A stretch of 64,000 bases of DNA. Origin: Alphaproteobacteria bacterium US3C007 (GTDB lineage: Bacteria; Pseudomonadota; Alphaproteobacteria; Rhodobacterales; Rhodobacteraceae). The notes below the pieces were generated by a model. That model searched no databases. It was not told the origin of the DNA and saw only the letters and a program-made list of their open reading frames with translations. Made by a program: the position numbers and the translations under genes. This document shows, in pieces, positions 28,514 to 37,106 of the stretch (position 1 is its first letter; every line of letters begins with the position of its first letter). The stretch lies in assembly GCA_034423775.1 (NCBI GenBank), contig CP139918.1, positions 62,001 to 126,000 on the forward strand. The letters are read 5' to 3'.

Positions 28514-30199
28514 TTATATCTCGTCAGAGAAATGCTTCATCGTCATTAAGATCGGGTTTGGCGCCGCCTGCCCCAAACCACAAATCGAGGCATCTTGCAT
28601 CGCGGTGCACAATTCCCCCAGCAATGGTTGATCCCAGCTCTCAGACTGCATCAGCTTCACTGCCTTTTCGCAGCCAACGCGGCAGGGGGTGCATTGGCCG
28701 CAGCTCTCATCTTCAAAAAACCGCAGCATATTCAGCGCCGCATCGCGGGCCCGGTCCTGATCTGACAGAACAACAACCGCGGCTGAGCCAATAAAGGATC
28801 CATGCGGTTGCAGCGTATCAAAATCCAGCGGAATATCATTCATTGAGGCGGGCAATAGGCCAGAAGACGGCCCCCCCGGCTGGTAGGCCTTGAACGCATG
28901 CCCCTGCGCCATCCCGCCGCTTGCCGCGATTATATCGGTAATCGTAGAGCCGGCGGGCAAAAGGTAAACGCCAGGGTTTTGGACCCGCCCTGACACAGAA
29001 TATGAGCGCAAACCTGTACGACCGTTTTTTTCTACGCTGCTAAGAATCTGCGGACCTTCGCGGGCGATCCGGCACACCCAATGCAGAGTTTCGACATTAT
29101 GCACCAGCGTCGGACGCCCAAAAATGCCAACCTGCGCCACAAAAGGCGGGCGATGGCGGGGCATGCCACGCTTGCCCTCAATGCTTTCGATCATCGCGCT
29201 TTCTTCGCCGCAGATATAAGCTCCAGCGCCGCGCCGTAGGTCAATATAGCCCGCAGGCACAAGACCCGCCGCTTCAAGCGCAGCAATCTCATCGGCTAAA
29301 ATTTTCAACACAGCCGGATATTCATCGCGCATATAAATAAAGGCCTTTTCCGCCTCAACTGCCCATGCCGCCATCAACATACCCTCAAGAAAGAGATGCG
29401 GCATGCGCTCAAGATAATAGCGGTCTTTAAATGTGCCCGGCTCGCCTTCATCACCATTCACAGCCAAATACCGCGGGCCTTCATTGGCCCGAACAAAGCC
29501 CCATTTTTTACCCGACGGGAAACCCGCACCACCAAGCCCGCGCAAACCAGAGGCCAGAACCTTATCCTGCAGCGCCTCCCAATCCCCAGATTGGCGAAGC
29601 TCTTGCAGCGCGCGATAGCCGCCATTTTGTTGATATTCAGACAGGGTTTCATAATCTGGGATTATTGGGTGCGTGGCCTGCGCCGCAATCGCCCGCTCGA
29701 CGGCCTCAACTGTGGCGTGATCAATGTGGTTATGGCCAAGCTCTAGCACGGGGGCGGTATCACAACGCCCCATACAGGGCGCGCGCAGCACCCGCACTTG
29801 GCTTGGATCTAACCCATCCTGCAAAGCCTTTTGTAAATTCGCAGCCCCCGCCAATTCGCAGCTCAAACTGTCGCAAACTCGAATGGTCAAGGCAGGAGGC
29901 GGTGTTTCGCCTTCTTTGACCACGTCAAAATGCGCATAAAAACTGGCCACTTCGTATATTTCAGCCATCGACAGGCGCATTTCTTCCGCCAAGGCCCGCA
30001 AATGCGCCGCGGATAAATGCCCATACTCATCTTGGATAAGATGTAAAAACTCGATCAGTAAATCCCGCTCGCGAGGTTGCGGGCCCAGCAACACTTGCAC
30101 CTCTTGCAGCGCTTGATCTTCATATTGGCGGCCCTTCGGCGTATGACGCCCCTTGCCTTTGCCCGATTTCCAAACGCCTTTACGTTCATCCAATGCCAT
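28514..30199 (-). CDS. fused NuoE/NuoF-type diaphorase subunit of an NAD-dependent formate dehydrogenase (FdsGB-like)
   Basis: A 561-residue protein. Residues about 30-170 are a NuoE/FdsG-like [2Fe-2S] thioredoxin-fold domain with Cys in VCDSLSCELAG and RAPCMGRCD. Residues about 200-560 are NuoF/FdsB-like, with RGLGGAGFPSGKKW (NADH site), NGDEGEPGTFKDR (FMN site), GAGAYICGEESAMIESIEG and the [4Fe-4S] motif ESCGQCTPCRVGCEKA. The C-terminus DASICGLGQAAPNPIL is characteristic of soluble formate dehydrogenase subunits. The module should pass electrons between an Fe-S chain and NAD. No molybdenum-containing alpha subunit, FdhD or FdsD is adjacent. Strong AGGAG before the ATG. Confidence 0.87.
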   Translation of the reverse strand: MALDERKGVWKSGKGKGRHTPKGRQYEDQALQEVQVLLGPQPRERDLLIEFLHLIQDEYGHLSAAHLRALAEEMRLSMAEIYEVASFYAHFDVVKEGETPPPALTIRVCDSLSCELAGAANLQKALQDGLDPSQVRVLRAPCMGRCDTAPVLELGHNHIDHATVEAVERAIAAQATHPIIPDYETLSEYQQNGGYRALQELRQSGDWEALQDKVLASGLRGLGGAGFPSGKKWGFVRANEGPRYLAVNGDEGEPGTFKDRYYLERMPHLFLEGMLMAAWAVEAEKAFIYMRDEYPAVLKILADEIAALEAAGLVPAGYIDLRRGAGAYICGEESAMIESIEGKRGMPRHRPPFVAQVGIFGRPTLVHNVETLHWVCRIAREGPQILSSVEKNGRTGLRSYSVSGRVQNPGVYLLPAGSTITDIIAASGGMAQGHAFKAYQPGGPSSGLLPASMNDIPLDFDTLQPHGSFIGSAAVVVLSDQDRARDAALNMLRFFEDESCGQCTPCRVGCEKAVKLMQSESWDQPLLGELCTAMQDASICGLGQAAPNPILMTMKHFSDEI

Positions 30200-30574
30200 G
30201 CGATCTGCTCCTGAGCTTCTCGCGCCACCCTAGCTGTGCTTGGCCGGTTTTATGAAGCCCAAAAACGACATAGCGCTGTGCAGATACGTTCTAAGCTTAA
30301 CAATATCCGAAAAAAAGGCGCGGATCGGAAACATTCTACTCTGTGCAAGCGCGATGAAAACCGCGCTTTGGGCAAATCATGCAGCCATCTCGCGTAGGTC
30401 CGTTGGGCAACGCCTATTTATAAAAAAGATTTGCGTCACAGACAATAATCTTGCCGCTCAGCGAAAATTCTTCACTGCAAATCCTGAGCTTCAAAACGCA
30501 GGAAACCCGAAGATTGAAGGTTTCACCACACTCTTAGCAAAGCGCCAACAAACGGCAAAACGGCGATTAGGCCT
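30200..30574. other. 375-base gap with no supported gene
   Basis: This stretch separates the diaphorase gene from the end of xseA, both on the minus strand. It should hold the diaphorase promoter. A plus-strand ORF at 30240-30578 covers it but has no ribosome site, no family resemblance and overlaps the xseA end, so I do not call it. TTAAGCTTAgaA near 30295 is a partial palindrome that could be a LysR-type site, but this is weak. Confidence 0.4.
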
Positions 30575-32122
30575 CTAGAATAACGACCCTTGATCGGAAG
30601 ATTTAGAATGCGCCCGTGCTGGCTTGGCGCGCGGCTCGCCCACAGCAAAACGCCCATCGGCAAATTCAATTTCTAATCCAGAGGCTGCTTTGGCGGCTTG
30701 GCGCGAAGTAATCACTGTGTCTTGCGCGCGCACAACCGCATAGCCGCGATGCAACGTCGCCTTATAGCCCAACGTTTCGCGCAAGCGCTCCAACCCGTCC
30801 AATTGCTGCTTTGATTTTAACAGCGCTACATCGGTTGCATCCCGTAACCGGCGCGCCAACTGCGCAAGATCTTTGCGCCCTTGCGCGATGTCACGGCGCA
30901 GCGCGCGCGGATGTAATTGCTGCGTTTTTTGCGTCAAAATATCTTGCTTGCGTTGCAATCCATGACGCAATGCCGGATCCAAACGATGCTCGCAGGCGTG
31001 CAATTTCAAACCCGCCGTTTTCAGACGCTGCCTTAACCCATCAAAATTAAGGCGGCCTGCGGTTTCAGAAAGCGCTAAACGCCGGCTTTGCACCAAGCCG
31101 CGCAAGGCGGTGGGTAAACGCTCTGACAGAAAATCCAGCCTTTGCCGGGGGTTTTCCAAAATCGTCTCTAATCGCGGTAGGGCCCGCGCCAAATCAGCCA
31201 CACGTTGCCGGTTTCGCCCAAAAGATGTGCTTAAAGCTTGGCTCATGCGCGCATCCTGAGCGTTCACCCAAGCCGCCAGCTCGTGGCGCACGGGCACCGC
31301 CAGTTCGGCCGCTGCTGTGGGGGTTGGCGCCCGCTTATCTGAAACATAATCAATCAACGTGGTATCGGTTTCATGGCCCACAGCCGAGATAAGCGGAATG
31401 TCTGACGCAGCGGCGGCGCGCGCCACGCTTTCTTCATTGAAACCCCAAAGATCTTCTAACGAGCCGCCACCACGCGCCACAATCAGCAAGTCGGGGCGTG
31501 GAATTGCTCCGCCTGCCTCAAGCGCGTTAAAGCCAGCTATGGCGCGGCTGACCTCGCCCGCGCAGCGCTCGCCCTGCACAGCCACCGGCCAAATCAGCAC
31601 TTTGCGGGGAAAGCGGTCGCGCAATCGATGCAAAATATCGCGGATCACCGCTCCGGAAGGCGATGTCACCACGCCAATCACGTCGGGCAAATACGGCAAA
31701 GGCTTTTTACGCCCGGCATCAAACAAACCTTCCGCCGCCAACTGAGCTTTGCGCTTTTCCAACATCGCCATCAATGCGCCCATACCGGCCGGTTTAAGAT
31801 CCTCTATAATCAATTGATATTTTGACTGGCCAGCAAAGGTGGTCACCCGCCCGGTTGCAACCACTTCGAGCCCTTCTTCGGGGCGCATTGGCAAGCGCGC
31901 GGCAACGCCCTTCCAGACCACCGCCGAAATCACAGATTTTTCATCTTTCAGATCTAGGTAGACATGGCCCGATCTCGGATAGGACACGCGTCCAATCTCG
32001 CCCTTCAAGCGGATATGCGAAAACTCACCTTCGATCAGACGTTTGATTGCACCAGAAATTTCCGAAACAGTAAATTCTGGCTGGTTAAAACCAGCGACCG
32101 GATCATCGATTAAATCTGACAT
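30575..32122 (-). CDS. xseA: exodeoxyribonuclease VII large subunit
   Basis: A 515-residue catalytic subunit of exonuclease VII, which degrades single-stranded DNA to oligonucleotides. An N-terminal OB fold (about 15-115) contains LKGEIGRVSYPRSGHVYLDLKD. The catalytic core has VTSPSGAVIRDILHRL, RGGGSLEDLWGFNEE and SAVGHETDTTLIDYVSD, followed by the long coiled-coil helix and a C-terminal segment with LHRGYAVVR. Start ATG has GAGG five bases upstream. The small subunit XseB is not nearby. It is divergent from purD. Confidence 0.96.
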   Translation of the reverse strand: MSDLIDDPVAGFNQPEFTVSEISGAIKRLIEGEFSHIRLKGEIGRVSYPRSGHVYLDLKDEKSVISAVVWKGVAARLPMRPEEGLEVVATGRVTTFAGQSKYQLIIEDLKPAGMGALMAMLEKRKAQLAAEGLFDAGRKKPLPYLPDVIGVVTSPSGAVIRDILHRLRDRFPRKVLIWPVAVQGERCAGEVSRAIAGFNALEAGGAIPRPDLLIVARGGGSLEDLWGFNEESVARAAAASDIPLISAVGHETDTTLIDYVSDKRAPTPTAAAELAVPVRHELAAWVNAQDARMSQALSTSFGRNRQRVADLARALPRLETILENPRQRLDFLSERLPTALRGLVQSRRLALSETAGRLNFDGLRQRLKTAGLKLHACEHRLDPALRHGLQRKQDILTQKTQQLHPRALRRDIAQGRKDLAQLARRLRDATDVALLKSKQQLDGLERLRETLGYKATLHRGYAVVRAQDTVITSRQAAKAASGLEIEFADGRFAVGEPRAKPARAHSKSSDQGSLF

Positions 32123-32195
32123 AAACGCCTCACTTGTGTCTTGCTGAAGGCCAGCTTAAAACGCCGTTAAGCAAAGGCCAAGAGGAGCAGGCGCA

Positions 32196-33458
32196 ATGAA
32201 TATCTTAATATTGGGCAGCGGTGGGCGCGAACATGCTTTGGCCTGGGCCGTACAGCAGAACCCAAAATGTGATCGGCTCTGGATGGCGCCCGGAAACCCC
32301 GGCATGGCGGCGTTGGGGGAGTGCGTTGCCATAGATATTGAGGATGCGGCTGCAATCCTGACATTCGTACAGCAGCAGGAAATTGATTTTGTGATTATCG
32401 GCCCAGAGGCTCCGCTGGCGCTGGGTGTTTCGGATGCGTTGCGAGCGGCTGATATTTTAACCTTTGGCCCTAGCAAAGCCGCCGCGGCGCTGGAAGCCAG
32501 CAAAAACTTCACCAAACAAATTTGTGATGCCGCCAAAGCGCCAACCGCAGCCTATGGGCATTTTAGCGATGCGCAAAGCGCGAAAACCTATATCGCCGCG
32601 CAAGGGGCACCAATCGTGGTAAAGGCCGATGGCTTGGCCGCAGGCAAGGGCGTGATTATCGCCGAAGATATCCAAACTGCCTGTTCTGCCGTGGATGACA
32701 TGTTCACGGGTGAATTTGGCAGCGCAGGCGCAGAAGTCGTGATTGAAGAGTTCATGGAAGGTGAAGAAGCCTCTTTCTTTGTGCTCTGCGATGGCGAGAA
32801 TGTGTTGCCGATGGGCAGCGCCCAAGATCACAAGCGCGTGGGCGATGGTGATAGCGGCCCCAATACCGGCGGCATGGGGGCCTACTCGCCAGCGCCGGTG
32901 CTGACACAGGAGATTGCTGAGAAAGCATTGCATGAGATTATCCGCCCCACGATGGCCGAAATGCGCCGGCGCGGTATCCCTTATCAAGGCGTGCTTTATG
33001 CAGGACTAATGATCAAAGAAGGGCAACCCCGCCTTGTGGAATATAACGTCCGCTTTGGCGATCCTGAGTGCCAAGTGCTGATGATGCGTCTTGGCGCGCA
33101 AGCGCTTGATCTGATGCTGGCAACGGCGCAGGGGCAACTGAACACCGCCAAAATAAATTGGGCAGATGATCACGCGCTCACCGTCGTTTTGGCAACCCAA
33201 GGCTATCCGGGCGCCTATCAAAAGGGCAGCGAGATAAAAGGCTTAGACGATCTGGCCTTTGATTCCCAACAGATGGTGTTTCATGCTGGCACGAAACAAG
33301 AGGGCACGACGCTGCGCGCAAATGGTGGGCGGGTTTTAAACGTCACTGCGCGCGCGGAAACGCTGAGCGCGGCGCAAAGCCGCGCCTATGAGCTGCTGGA
33401 AAAGATTGATTGGCCAGACGGCTTCCACCGCACCGATATCGGATGGCGGGCCCTGTAA
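32196..33458 (+). CDS. purD: phosphoribosylamine-glycine ligase (GAR synthetase)
   Basis: A 420-residue ATP-grasp ligase joining phosphoribosylamine and glycine in purine synthesis. It starts MNILILGSGGREHALAWAV. The ATP-grasp core has IVVKADGLAAGKGVIIAED, EEFMEGEEASFFVLCDG, HKRVGDGDSGPNTGGMGAYS and EYNVRFGDPECQVLM. The C-terminal barrel ends with DWPDGFHRTDIGWRAL. GAGGAG lies upstream of the ATG. The 73-base gap to divergent xseA must carry both promoters. Confidence 0.97.
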   Translation: MNILILGSGGREHALAWAVQQNPKCDRLWMAPGNPGMAALGECVAIDIEDAAAILTFVQQQEIDFVIIGPEAPLALGVSDALRAADILTFGPSKAAAALEASKNFTKQICDAAKAPTAAYGHFSDAQSAKTYIAAQGAPIVVKADGLAAGKGVIIAEDIQTACSAVDDMFTGEFGSAGAEVVIEEFMEGEEASFFVLCDGENVLPMGSAQDHKRVGDGDSGPNTGGMGAYSPAPVLTQEIAEKALHEIIRPTMAEMRRRGIPYQGVLYAGLMIKEGQPRLVEYNVRFGDPECQVLMMRLGAQALDLMLATAQGQLNTAKINWADDHALTVVLATQGYPGAYQKGSEIKGLDDLAFDSQQMVFHAGTKQEGTTLRANGGRVLNVTARAETLSAAQSRAYELLEKIDWPDGFHRTDIGWRAL

Positions 33459-33504
33459 GCGCCCGATCCGGTTTTTTCAGGATGCTCAGAACTTGAAGAT
33501 TGGC

Positions 33505-33840
<336 letters not shown>

Positions 33841-33931
33841 TTAAACACTTCGCTTTGTTGAATCATGCTGATACGCATAGTAGCGCCATTTTGCGAGAGC
33901 GAAAATTTACAACTTGTCATAAAAGTTAAAT

Positions 33932-33946
33932 GTTCTATTTTTGTTC
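33932..33946 (+). promoter_or_regulatory. LexA-type SOS box (GTTC-N7-GTTC)
   Basis: GTTCTATTTTTGTTC matches the alphaproteobacterial LexA operator GTTC-N7-GTTC exactly. It lies two bases before the ATG of the DnaE2-derived ORF, so a bound LexA would block transcription start or elongation there. The AT-rich spacer is typical of real sites. In this group LexA boxes control imuA-imuB-dnaE2, which agrees with the origin of the ORF. Confidence 0.7.
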
Positions 33947-33948
33947 TC

Positions 33949-34326
33949 ATGCAAAACCCTCATTTTCCCAGATATCCAAAGCCTCCCTCGGCCTGCCCGG
34001 CGGATCACCTGCCCTATGCTGCCACCGCTGATCGCATATGCGTGGCCGGATTGGTCATTTTAAGGCAACGGCCCGGCACTGCGAAAGGGGTAATTTTTAT
34101 CACCTTAGAAGATGAAACAGGCACGATTAACATCGTGGTTTGGCGTAAAGTATATGAACAATTTCGGCGGGCTATTCTGTCGGCGCGGCTGATGCGGGTC
34201 ACGGGGCATTTGCAGCGCGAAGCGGGTGTAACGCATGTGATTGCCCGAGAGATTGAAGATATCTCACCTTTGCTGGATCACTTGCTTACGCAGGATAAAG
34301 CACAAGGCGAGACGCATTCGGCTTAA
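33949..34326 (+). CDS. OB-fold protein equal to the C-terminal tail of error-prone polymerase DnaE2 (remnant or mini-gene)
   Basis: Of 125 residues, about residues 30-115 closely resemble the C-terminal OB-fold end of DnaE2: VAGLVILRQRPGTAKGVIF, ITLEDETGTINIVVW, and LQREAGVTHVIAREIEDISP. DnaE2 itself is usually 1000 residues or more, so polymerase, PHP and fingers domains are all absent. The first roughly 28 residues, Pro-rich, do not look like DnaE2 or anything I know. ATG 33949 is two bases after an SOS box, has no clear ribosome site, and could be leaderless. A terminator follows. An internal deletion of an imuA-imuB-dnaE2 cassette is the simplest origin (inference). It may be a relic or a small SOS protein. 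Confidence 0.7.
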   Translation: MQNPHFPRYPKPPSACPADHLPYAATADRICVAGLVILRQRPGTAKGVIFITLEDETGTINIVVWRKVYEQFRRAILSARLMRVTGHLQREAGVTHVIAREIEDISPLLDHLLTQDKAQGETHSA

Positions 34327-34341
34327 CCGCCCTCATTAAGG

Positions 34342-34379
34342 CACGGGACAGAATATAATCTGCCCCGTGTATCTTTTTT
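34342..34379 (+). terminator. intrinsic terminator after the DnaE2-tail gene
   Basis: CACGGG-A-CAGA, a loop of ATATAA, and TCTG-C-CCCGTG form a stem (34342-34369) followed by TATCTTTTTTC and a second T-run. It is oriented for the plus strand and sits between the OB-fold gene and the convergent degP stop. Confidence 0.75.
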
Positions 34380-34386
34380 CTCTTTT

Positions 34387-35874
34387 TTATTCGACGCTTA
34401 GCACAACAAAACGCGGTTGACCTTCCCGCCGCACCAACACGAGAACCGATTGCCGACCCGCCTCACGCGTTGCAACAATTTGCGCTTCAAGTTCGGCAAC
34501 ATCGCTGATCGTTTGCTGGCCCGCATCGGTGATGATATCGCCTGCGCGGATCCCTTTTTCATAGGCATCCGAACTTTCATCGACATTGGTGATTAACAAC
34601 CCTTCAACGCTGCCATCCAAAGCATTTTCTTCGCGCAACTCATCCGTGATGTTTGACAGCGTTAAACCAAGCAGCTCGGCTTTTGGCACCTCTATCGTTT
34701 CCTCTGGCACTGGCGCGGTTGCCAAAATTGCCTCTTCACCCGGCCGTTGCCCCAAAATCACGTCCAGCGTTTTACGCTGCCCGTCGCGCAATACGATCGT
34801 CTTTACAACTTTGCCCACGGGCGATTTGCCAACCAATTTGACCAGGGATCCAGAATCGGTAACCGCCTGCCCGTCAAACATCACGATCACATCGGTCACT
34901 TGCAGGCCTGCCGCTTTCGCCGGGCCATCAAAAACATCCAACACGATGGCACCAGATGGTTCATCCATCGCAAGCGCATCCGCCATTTCATCGGTGACAT
35001 TGCCAATATTCACGCCCAACCAGCCCCGACGCACTTCGCCAAATTCCCGGATTTGATCAACAACGGGCAAAACCACATTGGACGACATGGAAAAGCCAAT
35101 CCCTATCGATCCGCCATTCGGCGAGAGGATGGCCGTATTCACACCGATCACATCCCCGTTCATATTGAACAAAGGGCCGCCCGAATTGCCGCGGTTAATC
35201 GCTGCATCCGTCTGAATATAATCGTCATAATTACCTGATAACTCACGATTTCTAGCCGAAATTATCCCCGCTGATACCGAAAACCCCTGCCCTAAAGGAT
35301 TGCCGATGGCCATCACCCAATCGCCCACGCGCGCCACATCGCTATTGCCAAAGGCAACGAAAGCAAGCGGACCCTCTGCCTCTACTTTCAAAACCGCGAT
35401 ATCAACGTTTTTATCAACTCCAACCAATGTTGCAGAAAGCTCTGCCCCATCGGAAAACTCAACCATAATCTCATCAGCACCTTCGATCACGTGGTTATTG
35501 GTCACCACATAGCCATCTTCTGAAATCACAAAGCCTGACCCAAGCGCCGAGCCTCTGCGCGGTCCAGGCCGCGAGGGGCCACGCTCATTAAAATCGCGAA
35601 AAAGATCCTCAAATGGGCTGCCCTCGGGCACCACGCCGCGTGGCATTACATTTTCCGACATTTTTGTCGTTGTCGTAATATTGACCACAGCGGGGCTAAT
35701 CTCTTCAACCAGATCAGCAAAGCTTTCCGGAGCGCTGCGCGCCGCCGCCATTAGGCTTTGTAAAAGAACCAAAATTGTCACCAGAAAGGCCAGTTTCACG
35801 GCTTTAAAGCTTATCTGCCCCGGGGCTTTTGCGGTTATAACGGGCACATATGCGCTGCCTCGCTTAATATTCAT
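34387..35874 (-). CDS. degP: DegP/HtrA-family (Do) periplasmic serine protease
   Basis: A 495-residue protein. The N-terminal signal or anchor segment is LAFLVTILVLLQSLMAAARSA. The trypsin-like domain carries an intact triad: His in VVTNNHVIEG, Asp in NVDIAVLKV and Ser in GNSGGPLF. Two PDZ domains follow (about 270-365 and 395-490, with RAGDIITDAGQQTI in the second). It degrades or chaperones misfolded envelope proteins. ATG has AGGAG upstream. It is downstream of hflK, hflC and DUF2065 on the same strand with a 168-base gap, so it may have its own promoter. This gene order is standard in Rhodobacterales. Confidence 0.95.
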   Translation of the reverse strand: MNIKRGSAYVPVITAKAPGQISFKAVKLAFLVTILVLLQSLMAAARSAPESFADLVEEISPAVVNITTTTKMSENVMPRGVVPEGSPFEDLFRDFNERGPSRPGPRRGSALGSGFVISEDGYVVTNNHVIEGADEIMVEFSDGAELSATLVGVDKNVDIAVLKVEAEGPLAFVAFGNSDVARVGDWVMAIGNPLGQGFSVSAGIISARNRELSGNYDDYIQTDAAINRGNSGGPLFNMNGDVIGVNTAILSPNGGSIGIGFSMSSNVVLPVVDQIREFGEVRRGWLGVNIGNVTDEMADALAMDEPSGAIVLDVFDGPAKAAGLQVTDVIVMFDGQAVTDSGSLVKLVGKSPVGKVVKTIVLRDGQRKTLDVILGQRPGEEAILATAPVPEETIEVPKAELLGLTLSNITDELREENALDGSVEGLLITNVDESSDAYEKGIRAGDIITDAGQQTISDVAELEAQIVATREAGRQSVLVLVRREGQPRFVVLSVE

Positions 35875-36042
35875 AAATGCAACTCCTTGTCATTTGCTCA
35901 ATGTGGTTTGCTCGACCGCGGATCTTTTGGAGATTGTCAAAATATCCGGCCTCCGCCTTTAAATAAGCCCGCCCCCCCCAACAGACAAGGGCCACAGCCA
36001 ATCTTCAGCTAAATGTGAACAAACGTGTGCTGATGCGGTGCG

Positions 36043-36237
36043 CTAGGCGATTATCCGCGCAGCCCATAAAATAATAGCGCCCAGCAAAGCGATGACGGCC
36101 CCAATGAACCGGCGCTGCGAAAGCGGCAAGGCTTGCAAATATTGCAACATCGCTTCAACCAAAGAAGGGGCCAGCACATAGACCAGCCCCTCGAAAACTA
36201 AAATCAATCCAATCGCCCATAGGCAGATTTCGATCAT
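36043..36237 (-). CDS. DUF2065 small membrane protein
   Basis: A 64-residue protein with two hydrophobic helices (CLWAIGLILVFEGLVYVLAP and GAVIALLGAIILWAARII) joined by a short loop, matching DUF2065. Its ATG overlaps the hflC stop by four bases. Position after hflK-hflC is conserved in many Proteobacteria, so a role with the HflKC membrane complex is likely but not shown. Confidence 0.9.
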   Translation of the reverse strand: MIEICLWAIGLILVFEGLVYVLAPSLVEAMLQYLQALPLSQRRFIGAVIALLGAIILWAARIIA

Positions 36238-37106
36238 TTAGCGATTACATCCGATTTCAAATAGTTGAAAAACTCGGAATCCGGCGACATAACCATCGTC
36301 GAATTCTGACCCTTCAACGCGGTTCGATAAGCCGCCAAAGATCTGTAAAATTCGAAGAATTCCGGATCTGCCCCGAACGCGCTGGCAAAGATTGCGTTTC
36401 GTTCTGCATCCGCCAAACCGCGGATGATTTCAGATTCGCGCTTCGCCTCAGATACGATCTCAACTTGCGTTCTGTCCGCCAAGGCCCGTACCCGCTGCGC
36501 CGCTTCGTTCCCGCGAGCGATTTCATCTGCGGCTTCACGTTCGCGCTCGGCGCGCATTCTGGCAAAGGTCGCATCTAAGTTGGCGCGCGGTAGATCGGTT
36601 CTCTTCAATCTTACATCAACCACTTCGATGCCCAGCGGCAGCGCTTTTTCAATCGCCGCGTTGCGGATCCGCGACATCAGAACAGCCCGATCCGAACTGA
36701 GAATATCGTTCGAGCTAACCGAGCCCAGAACTTCACGCATTTCACTTTTCAAAATGCTGTCCAAACGGCTTTCTGCAACTTGCACACCGCCGGTGCCAAC
36801 GGCTTCACGAAACTGGTTCACATCCGTGATCCGATACCGCGTAAACGCATCCACCACCAAACGGCGATCATCCAAAGGCGTCACTTCCAGCGGGTCAACA
36901 TCGCGGCTTAAAATCCGATCATCATAGAAGACAACTTCTTGAATAAAGGGAATTTTAAACGCCAAACCAGGATCTTCTTTCACCGCAACCACGCGGCCAA
37001 ATTGCAAAACCAGTGCTTTATTCCGCTCATCAACGATGAACACGGTTGACATGAACAGCGCGATCAAAACGACAGCGACTGGAACAATAAAACTTAACTT
37101 ACGCAT
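36234..37106 (-). CDS. hflC: HflC, FtsH-protease modulator subunit
   Basis: A 290-residue SPFH/band-7 protein. A single N-terminal transmembrane segment (FIVPVAVVLIALFMSTVFIV) precedes a periplasmic SPFH domain with VLQFGRVVAVKEDPGLAFKI. A long Ala/Glu/Arg-rich coiled coil follows (REREAADEIARGNEAAQRV). HflC pairs with HflK to form the cage around FtsH. It starts one base within the hflK stop (TAATG) and overlaps DUF2065. Confidence 0.95.
   Translation of the reverse strand: MRKLSFIVPVAVVLIALFMSTVFIVDERNKALVLQFGRVVAVKEDPGLAFKIPFIQEVVFYDDRILSRDVDPLEVTPLDDRRLVVDAFTRYRITDVNQFREAVGTGGVQVAESRLDSILKSEMREVLGSVSSNDILSSDRAVLMSRIRNAAIEKALPLGIEVVDVRLKRTDLPRANLDATFARMRAEREREAADEIARGNEAAQRVRALADRTQVEIVSEAKRESEIIRGLADAERNAIFASAFGADPEFFEFYRSLAAYRTALKGQNSTMVMSPDSEFFNYLKSDVIAK

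Noticed and set aside
30240..30578. 112-codon plus-strand ORF in the gap between the diaphorase gene and xseA
   Set aside because: No ribosome site, no family resemblance, mixed low-complexity composition, and overlap with the xseA end. Likely chance.
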